64,000 bases of DNA. Source: Pohlia nutans (taxonomy: Eukaryota > Streptophyta > Bryopsida > Bryales > Mniaceae). The stretch spans positions 5,890,001 through 5,954,000 of the forward strand of contig CM040088.1 in assembly GCA_022496805.1 (NCBI GenBank). The letters are read 5' to 3'. Within the stretch, counting starts at the first letter, position 1, and the number at the start of each line of letters is the position of its first letter. A program made the position numbers and the translations under genes. Of the stretch, positions 46,901 through 56,415 are shown one piece after another. The notes under the pieces are model-generated. The model ran no database searches. It was given only the letters and a program-made list of their open reading frames with translations, and was not told the origin of the DNA.

Positions 46901-49900
46901 TGAAAGTTAAAATTAAAAATTCCTTCTAAATTCGATTACAAACAAAATTTTAATATTTTCTGAGTAAAATTTGTTGGAATGAATTTGAAATGAGATACTC
47001 TTAAACGTGGTGATTCTTTGAAATTTTTGTGTTTCTTAAATCTATGACCTCATTTTTGCAAGGCCACTTTTGAACTACAGTCAATGCAATTTTGGCTTGG
47101 TCAACGACTTGACATACTTCTACATTTGTAATTTTAGAAAAATATGTAATCAAGTATGACTAAATCCAACCGTTAGATAGGACAACAACTTGATGAAGAA
47201 TCCCCAAAAAATTGGATGACTTTCATCTAAGCATTGATGAGAACGTGAGAAGGGTTTGAATCTGTTAGTCGTCTACTTTCTGGACGCTCTGACGTTTAGG
47301 GGTTAAGATTAATTCTTTGGTTGTTGTCTTCTCTCGGACATTTATCACTGTAGTGAGCCTCTTAGCCCTAGAATTAAGGATGCTTAAATGAGCACCCTCT
47401 CAAGAATCACTACTTGTCTCCTTTTCCCATGACAATCTTCATGGTTTTGAAGAGTTGACATGTGGAATTTTTTTACTGTGACACAGAGATACCGCGAAAA
47501 TAGTCAGGGAGCTGGACAACGCATTGGCCTTCAATGAGAAATTGGGTGCTATTGCATCTCAAGCGGATGCTGGTGATCTTGTTCCTGGCATTGGCCCTAT
47601 TAGTGTTCTAGGTGAGCCCATCCTTCATGGCCTTTCTTTTGCCAAATTCACACAGAAGTATTGGGGTTGTGGGTATGAGTTGTCTTGCTGCTTCTTGCAC
47701 GCTTCTAGTCATGTGATTGAACCTTGTGCATTTGTAAATTTGTTATTAAAGGCTTATGCGATTGTATTGCAGGTGGACAATTTGAATCCGATCGGCAGAT
47801 GGATGACCTGAAACAACTATACCGCATATACCTGACTGAAGCTTTTGCTGGTGGCAAATTGGAGGCTGACAAGGTACAGAATTAAACTTTACAGTGTGAA
47901 GTTATATAAAAACCCTACAATTGTTTATGCGCTGGCGGTAGTTGATGATCAGTGGATGGGAGACTGCAATATCTTGTGTAGGCGTTTGATCCTGGAAGCA
48001 CGTCTTGTATTCTTTGGCCAGAAACTTACTGTATGTGAGGGATTGTGGAACAGGTAGTTGCACTAGGCCAGCTGAGAAACACCTTTGGAATGGGCAAACG
48101 GGAGGCGGAAGATGTTATGCAAGAAGTCACCGTGAAGATATACAGGCGCATGTTGGCCAAGGCAGTGCAGAATGGCGACCTTGACGCTGCACCAAGCAAG
48201 GCCATGTTCTTACAAAACCTTTGTGACACTCTGCAGTTTGACCCTGCTAAAGCCGGTGAAGTTCACACAGGTACTTTCATCACTCTCACCCTGGTTAAAA
48301 ATCAGCTGATCAATGTGGAGTAGAATTCTTACACCGTCTCAATTTGATCAAGTCCCTTCAGGAAAGTTCAATCCTTACTGTATCAATGTAATAGGAAGTA
48401 TGTATGCCCTGCTCTAGTTTTTGGGAAGTACATTCTCATCTCAGGAACTTTGGACTGCGCAGAAATCTACAGGAACAAACTTGAGCAGTGTGTTGCGGAT
48501 GGCACTTTGGATGATGAAGACGTCAAGAACTTGTTGAGGCTACGTGTGCTTTTGTGTGTTCCACAACAAGTTGTTGATAGCGCCCATGCTGAAATATGTG
48601 GACGCATCTTCACGAAGGTAGGCTGGCATTTGTGTAATTCTTCCTGGATTCTGCCAATGTACTTCTATTGTCCAAATAGCGGTATGTAAGCACTCTGAAG
48701 GTCTCATAGCCTAGCGTAAACATGAACATTTTCATTTCAGAGGGTCCAAGACTCTCTACTTTTGCAGTCATTTTGGATATTGATGATATCCACGATAAGA
48801 AATATGTTGGTTTTCATCGATGGTGCAGACTGTGGACGATGCTATCAGTGCTGGTATCGACGGCTATGACGCTGACATGAAGGCTGCCGTACGCAATGGA
48901 GTAGTAGGTTTACGTCTCTCACAAGAAGCTGCCATGGAGATTGCAGCCAAGGCGGTCAGTAACTTGCCCCTGATCATTGTACTTGTTCTTGGTTTGTAAT
49001 ACTTGAGTTGAGAGGTAGCGTTAATGCTTGCGTGTATTTTAGGGGATATGGTAGGAGCACCCAATTGCAACCCTTACCCAAAAGCGACCCCTATTGATTC
49101 TTGCTTAAATGTACCCAATCTTAACATGAGCCTAGGGTCAATTTTTGATACATCTATAATCAACACTTTGAAAATTCGTATTCTATTTATACAGTGACCC
49201 AAAAACACGTGCTAACATGTGTTGGAATCCTCTCTCAAGGGCCAACAAGACCCAACAATAATTAAGTCAGTCTAAAAGTAGGAACCATACTTATGTGGAT
49301 GCTTTCAGGTGTACATAACTTGTGATAACTGCCTGTTTTGACATGCACTGGAAGTACTACTTGGAAGTGTTTTTTCAGTTTTGGGGTGCAGTGGTACTCG
49401 ATTCGAGTTACTGTATTTATGTTAACTAGATTGAATATACATGCTATCTGTGGAGTAGAATGTTGTGGGATATGCTCCTGGTTGCTTTGGCTTTGGCTGA
49501 CATTTGTTTTGTTGGTGCTATATATGCAGGTCCGGAGAGTATTCGTGACGTATGTGAAGAGGTCAAGGAGCGCCGGTAGCCGCGTGGAGTCTGCCCGGGA
49601 GCTGAAAAAGATGGTCATCTTCAGCAACATAGTAGTGTCAGAGCTGATTGCTGATATCAAGGGTGACACTCCAGCCCCAGTGAAGGAAGAAGCCAAGACA
49701 CCCGAGAAGGACGAAAAAGATATCGACCTTGAGGACGAGGAGGACTTTGAGACGATCCAATCTCTAAAGAAGACCAAGCCCGGAGCCCATCTCGAGGGCC
49801 GTATGGAGAAGAAGTCTCAAAACGAAATCACCATCAGAGATGAATTAGAGTTACGTGAGCGAACAGACCTCTACAAAACCTACTTGATCTACTGTCTCTC

Positions 49901-51485
49901 GGGTGAGAGCACTGGCATGCCTATGGGAACTCAAATAGTCACTCAACGGGACGATACCGAATTCGTCAGACTTGGTCAGTTGGGCCAAATATTGGGCATG
50001 AGTCCCAAGGAGGTCGCGGACGTGCACAAGGGTCTTGCAGAGCAAGCATTCAGTCAACAAGCCAAGGTCAGCTTCCAGACCCATTTATACTTCTCTTCTT
50101 TTTGTTTGAGCAGTTTTGAGGTCATATGTGGACTTTTTTCGGACCAGTACATGCAATGTTCTTCGCTGATTTAGATCTATAAAATTTAGCCCCATCCGAA
50201 TTATATTTTGTGGAGTATGATCAATCGACTTGATCATTTTCAAACCATGAATTCCTGGGTTAAAGAATCCATCTATCAACTTTTGTTTATCATGGGTTAA
50301 CATTGATAGTAGCTGGTTAGATTCTATCTTGTGCCATTTTACAGAATGCCAATTTTTTTAATGGTTTCAGGTGATTCTGGCCGATGGCCAACTGAGCAAA
50401 GCTCGTATGGAGCAGCTCACGGAACTCCAGAAGCAACTGGGCTTGCCAGCAGAATCTGCCAAGAAAGTCATTGAAGGAATCACGACAACGAGAATGTCAG
50501 GTGCTATCGAGACGGCGATCAACCAAGGACGGCTCAACGTTGAAGAAGTGAAAGAGCTCAGGGAAGCTGGAGTGGACATCGACGGTATGATCCCCAAACC
50601 GGTCAGGCAAAAGCTCTTCAAGAAGGTAGTGGAAAGAACTCTTTCTTCAGGAACTGGAGATTTTGATGAAGCCGAGCTTTACGAGAAGATGCCCGGAGAG
50701 CTGGGTATCACCACAGAGGACGCCAAAAAGATCACCTTGGACCTCGCCAAAGAAAGGCTATCAAACTCCCTCATCCAGGCGGTGTCGAGTCTACGACAAA
50801 AGAAGCCTGCCGACGTGGTGAGTCTCCACTATGAAACCTCCACCCTCATGTTTCTGCAACAGTTTTGAGACTTTATTTCATATGGAGACTTTCTTTTGTT
50901 CAGTTTTTTAACTAACTCATGCAATGTTCTTCACTGATTCTGGTAATAAAAAATTTAGGACCATCTGAATTGTATTTTTCACTATGATCATTTGAATTGG
51001 TCATTTTAAAACCACTAATCCTTTGTCTAGTCTTCTCGTCTATGTGCTGACATAAATATTTGCAGAATTTGCGATTTATATAATAGAATCACAAGCTAGT
51101 TTTAGTATTGTGACTTGCAGGACTGTCAGTCAACTGTATATGTCAGTGCTGTAAAGACAACAGCTACTAACATTGTACATTGTACATCGTCTTTGCTTAG
51201 ATTCAATTGTGGTTAACTTTCTTTCTGGTTATTTTCCAGGTTGCAACTTTGAACAACTTACTGGCGTGCGACAAGGTGTCCCGTTCCTCTCCTCTGAAAT
51301 GGGCAGTCAAGGATGAACTGCTGGACCTCTTCTGCATATACGTGAAGGAGCCTCAGGCAGAGAACAAGGTGTCAAGGTTACGGGAGCTACTAGACATAAG
51401 CGAGTCTCAAGCCAAGAGCCTGCAAGAGATGGTGTCGAGCAGCGGCTTTTCTCTTGGTCTGGAGGAGGACGAGTTCGCTTTTTAG
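43975..51485 (+). CDS. TIC110: TIC110, chloroplast inner-envelope protein import component
   Basis: Fifteen exons join in frame to 1027 codons, about the usual length: 43975-44507, 45027-45210, 45504-45572, 45816-45914, 46006-46072, 46406-46470, 46604-46698, 47487-47611, 47773-47873, 48054-48270, 48445-48617, 48829-48954, 49530-50066, 50371-50817, 51240-51485. A Ser/Arg-rich transit peptide (about 1-60) precedes two hydrophobic segments near 93-110 and 123-145. The rest is the helical stromal domain, with family landmarks KGDEVESIIAFKKALGLDDP, DAAAMHIE, KLGAIASQADAGDLVPGIGP and an acidic linker DIDLEDEEDFET. The family anchors in the inner envelope and recruits Hsp93 and Cpn60 for import. Intron 7 holds a piggyBac-like element; introns 13 and 14 hold related fragments. 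Confidence 0.97.
46723..47302. mobile_element. piggyBac-like TTAA element in TIC110 intron 7 (580 bp)
   Basis: The 11-base ends CCCCTAAACGT are perfectly inverted, and TTAA flanks both sides (46719-46722 and 47303-47306). The interior resembles 41417-41983 (CCATCCGTACGGTT, CTATCACCAATATTTAATTA). It lies 20 bases after the exon 7 donor and about 180 before the next exon. Non-coding. Confidence 0.85.
50105..50246 (+). repeat. Fragment of the 213-bp TTAA element in TIC110 intron 13
   Basis: It shares ATGTTCTTCGCTGATT, AAAATTTAGCCCCATC and TCATTTTCAAACCATGAAT with 32970-33182 and ends TGGG-TTAA at 50241-50247. No intact left end. Same orientation relative to transcription as the copies in the TMEM245-like gene (also 32318-32404, which ends TTTAGGGG-TGAA). 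Confidence 0.6.
50870..51030 (+). repeat. Fragment of the 213-bp TTAA element in TIC110 intron 14
   Basis: It shares GCAATGTTCTTCACTGATTC, ACCATCTGAATTGTATTTTT and GGTCATTTTAAAACCA with 32970-33182. Both ends are decayed and no TTAA is kept. Confidence 0.6.
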
Positions 51486-52103
51486 ACCGTGCAGGTGTGT
51501 AATTGAGGACTTATTGAGGGTCTTATGTATGTGACGGAAAGGGGATTAGAGGTGAGTAGAGTTTTTCCAAGCGTAACAAATTTTCAGGAGCACGGCATAT
51601 GCTTGCACGGTGACTAGAATATAGAGAGTTCTCATGAGATTAATTAAGAAATCCATGTATTTGTGGTTTACATCTTCTCCCCCTTCTTCATATATGGGTC
51701 AGTGCATCCCATGCCACGTTTTGCCATTTTGTTTTTTTTTCCCACACAAGTTTTGCGTTTTATTTTATACCGTAAAAGATTGATTGTTGTTCCTTCTTTG
51801 TGGAATGAAAATTGTGTTGAAACTCTTTCAACAAGTAATTTGGGCACAATTTTCCTGTCAATCTCGTTTTTGGTGTCATACCTTGCTGGTACAGTTCTCC
51901 CTCTCTATTATGACTTGTTTGGGAAGTCTTAACTTCAAGGTGGCAGGCATGGATTAGTCACAGAAATGACTTGTCACATGTGCATTGCTTGAAACAATTA
52001 TATTGTCATATTATGGAGTGTCATATTATGGAGGGTAGACTAAAAATGTTTCAATAAGCAGGTTGCATTGATTGATCTTCATTTGATGCTTTTGTTCTCT
52101 GCC
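51486..52103. other. 3' flank of TIC110
   Basis: Probably 3' UTR at first, then intergenic DNA with a 15-base TCATATTATGGAG string repeated in tandem near 52005-52035. No gene is supported. Confidence 0.5.
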
Positions 52104-53209
52104 CCACCATGGGAGAGACTACGAAAATGCTTCGTTTTCAAGGAGTTACATAGTTGAACAATATAAACAAGCCGTAAAAGTAAATCTAGGGTAAATACTA
52201 AGGTAGAGACTATGCGACTAGCCACTTGTTGTATTATTGAGAATGTTGTGCCATAAACAATTCCCCCGGCAACTTCTATAATCAGCATCTCCATCGCACC
52301 TTTTGCAATGTAAGGTGGAATGCCCCATAATTGCCCACCCCCAACAAGCATCATGTAGGTGCTCTCAACATTTTTCACTCAAGGAACCTAAAACTATCTA
52401 CTTGTAATCCACTTTTGAGTGTAGGGGCCTTCTATGTGTGGGTGGAATTGGGACTTTTAGGGTGCAATGGAAGGCAAATGACCTTATTGGAACCCTTATC
52501 CAAAATTGATTTCTACAAATTTTTGTGTATAATATACATCATCTGAACATAAAATCAACACCTCTAATCTCTTCAAGTTAATCTTTTGACACGCCAATAA
52601 ATAGATTGTAAACCTTCTCTTTACTACATATTGTACAGTTTTTCATCCATCTAAATTTTCCTTGGTTCTTGTGCTAGTTGACTACCATTTATACAGTATG
52701 GATCTTCAAAATAAGATATTGTGATTTATTTTTTAAAATTCTCGAATTGGTGCATGCGAATATGCATTGGCAGCTTCAGCTTCATCCAAATATAGAGTTG
52801 TACGCTGCTTGCAACTGTGAGTTTGTTCATTGTCTTGCACTACTAGAAGACTCTGTGACTATATCAACAGGAAAACATTGATCGTAGCGGTTGATTTGGA
52901 CGCGTTGACATGAACATTTTCCGATCAAAATTTGTTGTTGCGGAATTGTTGTTTTGGTCAAAATAATTTTATTTTTAAGAGAAAAAAAGATCCACGATGA
53001 AATATATGAAACTTGTTTGAAATTTTTTCTGGCCTGCTTGGACAAAAAAATTGGCTGCTTAGGGGAAAAATTGGTTGTCCGGAAAAAACTTCGATCGCCT
53101 AGAAAAAAATTTAGACCGCCCAGGAAAAGAAATTTAGCTGTCCGGTCCAACTATTAGGGTTGCCTGAATATCACCACAGGATCCACCACGGTCTACCCGG
53201 GCTTCATTG

Positions 53210-53275
53210 ACAGTGACCGGAATCGAACCAAAGGCCTCCTAACTTCAAACGAAGCATTAAACCACCACACCACGT
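53210..53275 (-). repeat. tRNA-like Pol III boxes, left arm
   Basis: On the minus strand an A-box-like TGGTGTGGTGGTT (53271-53259) is followed by a B-box GGTTCGATTCC (53229-53219). The arms of a tRNA do not pair well, so it is tRNA-like rather than a tRNA gene. It faces outward, toward the left end of the 52838 element. Confidence 0.55.
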
Positions 53276-54584
53276 GTATTGCTTCATGGAAGTCATTGAA
53301 TATTTTTGTTAATTATAAATGAACATAACCATTGGAAAAAAATTTGCCATATAAATTTATTTATTTTTTCAATTTTTCTTTTGCAGTAGATCATATAGGC
53401 TTTTTTGTATATCTAGAAAAAAATTCAAGTTTTTTTGAAATTTTATTTTCTTTAGACGAAATCTTGAAGGCTGGGAGTTGTTGTTTTAATACAGCGGACT
53501 TTGGATCTGTTTAGCAATGTTGAAAACTTTTTTTTTCAATTTTCTTTGAAGGAAATCATGCATGCTTTTTGTACATCTAGAAAAAAATTCCAAAAAAATT
53601 TGAATTATTGATATTTGATGAAATTGTGGTAATTAGGAGTCTTTTATTTTTATTTTTTTTCAATTTGGATATTTTTAGCGATGTTAAAAACATTTTTTCT
53701 AATGTTTTTATTTATTTTATGTTAGAGAAACATTTTTTCATTTTCATTTTATTTTACATTTTATGTTTAATTCAATCAAAAATATTTTTTCTTCATTGTA
53801 AGTTTGTTTATGTTTTTGCACCTTGTTTTCTACTTTTTCATATATGCCTTTTTGTTTCAATTGATTTTTTTGATTGTATGTTACAAAAAAGAGTTATAGA
53901 TCTAATAAAAAATAAAATAAAGTAAAACCTTGGATATTCACCTTGAAATGAAGTAATGAAAGCGAGTTATATAGAATGAAAGTAAAAAACTAAATTGGAA
54001 AGAGTTTAACTTTGAAATTGAATGAATTTTTTTTCAATGGTCAAAATGTTGTAGCAAGTAATTAAAAGCTTTTGCAATTTTATTTTTGAAAAGTTGCTCA
54101 AATTGAGTTCAATAAAGTTTGATTTTAAACTCAATTTATCTTGCAATGCTTAAAGTAATGATTTTAAACTCATATTTGGGATAGTGCCCCCTTTTATGAG
54201 TTGCTCGAGATCAAAGAATTAAAATTTTCATTAATTTACAATTATTTTCCAATAGGAAATCAAGTATGCTTTGGAACCCAATTTGAATCATGCCAATCCA
54301 AGTTAAACTTCATCTAAGGGAACTCTTAAAAAAACATCGCTTCTACATTGTCTTATGTTACAAATTTTACTATTTAGGGAAAGTAATGTTGTTATTTTCT
54401 TTAAATCTTCTCTTTTTTTGCTTCTATGATGAAAATTAAAATTATAACCAACAACACCAATTTTTGAATTCTAAAAATATAAAACGTAATTTTATTGAAT
54501 TTTTGATGTTAATTGCTTCTAAATTCTAAAAATGAAGATCTAAAACTATTTTGGGAAATTTGATCGTAAGGATAATTTTATAAA

Positions 54585-54780
54585 TATTTTAGGAATATTC
54601 TAAAAGATTCCATTATAATATAAACTATTTTTAAAAGATTCCAAGAAACTCCATTTTACTATATTGAAATATTTTTGGTATTTTTCCTATTTATTATATT
54701 ACGTCATCAAATCAATTGTTTTACAACATTAGAAACTTATTTTGTTCAAAACTATGACACCTATAGTACGAAAACACCCT
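54585..54780 (+). repeat. AT-rich dispersed repeat, copy of 42003-42210
   Basis: Collinear with 42003-42210 (AAAAGATTCC, ATTTATTATATTACGTCATC, CAAAACTATGACACC). It lies in the centre of the foldback element, which may have captured it or been entered by it. Confidence 0.6.
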
Positions 54781-56348
54781 TGAAAATAAGTAGTATAATA
54801 TTATAATATTATATAATATTATTATGTTCTTTATATATATACATATTATTACTACATTATTATATACAATGAACTTGTTGACTATTTTTTCATAGAATTA
54901 ATCTAAAATTTATATTTTGCAATCTAATTTTTAATATTTTTGTAAAGTGTCGCTTCATAATGCACTTTCAACACTTTTAAAATTGGTAATTTATGAAATT
55001 TGCTGGATTTCTGTTGATTTGGTCATGATTTTTCTTGTAGTGCCTAAATCAACATAAATTAGACGAATTTTTTTGTTGCCTAATAGATAATTTGAAAATA
55101 AGTGAAAACGGTCGTTACAGTGCACATAACAACAAAATGTTGTTGATTTTTTGTTGATACGGTCGCCATTTTCTTGTAGTGTTGTATTGATGACTGTTGT
55201 GTTCTCTGCCATATTTTGCATCTTCTAATTCTAATGTTGTTCTAATTGTTCTCGCAAATTCTAATTCTTGTTTCATTGCACTTGATTTCTAGATCAGATT
55301 TGTATCCTACATCATGTGTAGATTGGATTAGCCCTTTGAGTATTATCCGACCAATTTGCATTTTGCATGTTGACAAAGGTGAGCTCACAAGAGGGGGCCA
55401 AAATCATAATTAGAGAATTATTGGATGACTCAATTTTTTTCTACAATGCTTGCTATCAACTAGCGCAAGGAGGTTATGGCTGTCTAGAGGCAATTCCTTT
55501 CCCGAATTTCTCAAATCTTGATTGTCCTTTGGGGGTGTTTTTACGATAGGGCGTCCAAAATGTGTTGTGTAACACTATTAGAAAATGCTGATCAAAGCAA
55601 CAAAAAATGAACAATTTCTTGTTGTTCCAAGCATTGGCGATCACGACTTACAATATTTAACAACTACTTGTAAAGGATTCAAGAGACGTTTTTTAGTTTT
55701 TGTTGGTTTTAGTAGTACAAGAAAAATCATGACTTAATCAACAAGAAAAATGTCAATCCCAATTGAAAGAATATTCTAGTAGGCAATTTATATTATGTTT
55801 TTGTTTTTTTTTTTTATAAATTTGTTTTCAAATTAGATAGGAAATTTAGTCAAAAAATAATAATTTTTTAATGTAATTTTTTCTAGATGTGTAGGAACGC
55901 CTGCATGATCTATTACAAAATAAAATTGATTTTTTTAACATCACTAAAAATATCCAAAGTCTGTTATGAGAAAAAACACAGCTTCCAACCATCAGTCCAT
56001 CATGATTTTGTCAAAAATAAAAAATAAACTTCAATTTTTTTGATTTTTTTGTAGATATAGAAAAAAGTCTGCATAATCTACTGCAAAAAGAAATGTTGAA
56101 AAGAAAAAGTTTTTAATGTTGCTAAAAATATCCAAAGTCTATTGTGAGAAAAAAAAAACAGCTCCTAGCCGTTACGATTTAGTTTTAAAAAAATTCAAAT
56201 TTTTTGAATTCTTTTAGACATATAAATTTTTTTGCATGATCTATTGCAAAAGAAAATTGAAAAAAATTAAATTTACATGGAAAAAAAATCCCCAATGGTT
56301 ATCTTCATTTATAATTAACAAAATGTTTCAATGACTAGCATAAAGAAA

Positions 56349-56415
56349 TCCACGTGGTGTAATGGTTTAAATCTTGTTTTGGAGGTAGGAGGTCATGGGT
56401 TCAAACCCAGCTACC
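56349..56415 (+). repeat. tRNA-like Pol III boxes, right arm
   Basis: A-box-like TGGTGTAATGGTT at 56355-56367 and B-box GGTTCAAACCC at 56398-56408. It is the inverted counterpart of 53210-53275 and also faces outward, toward the right end of the 52838 element. The cloverleaf pairing is poor. Confidence 0.55.

Noticed and set aside
52079..52378. A 99-codon minus-strand frame with glycine-rich stretches
   Set aside because: It overlaps the outer arm of the nested repeat block and shows no family motif.
53210..53275. A genuine tRNA gene at either tRNA-like site
   Set aside because: A and B boxes are present, but the acceptor and anticodon arms do not pair and both sites lie in transposon arms.
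55034..55738. A CACTA element bounded by 55042 and 55709
   Set aside because: The CTTGTAGTG end lies on the left and the matching start on the right, so the ends point away from this interval. They belong to elements on either side or to fragments.
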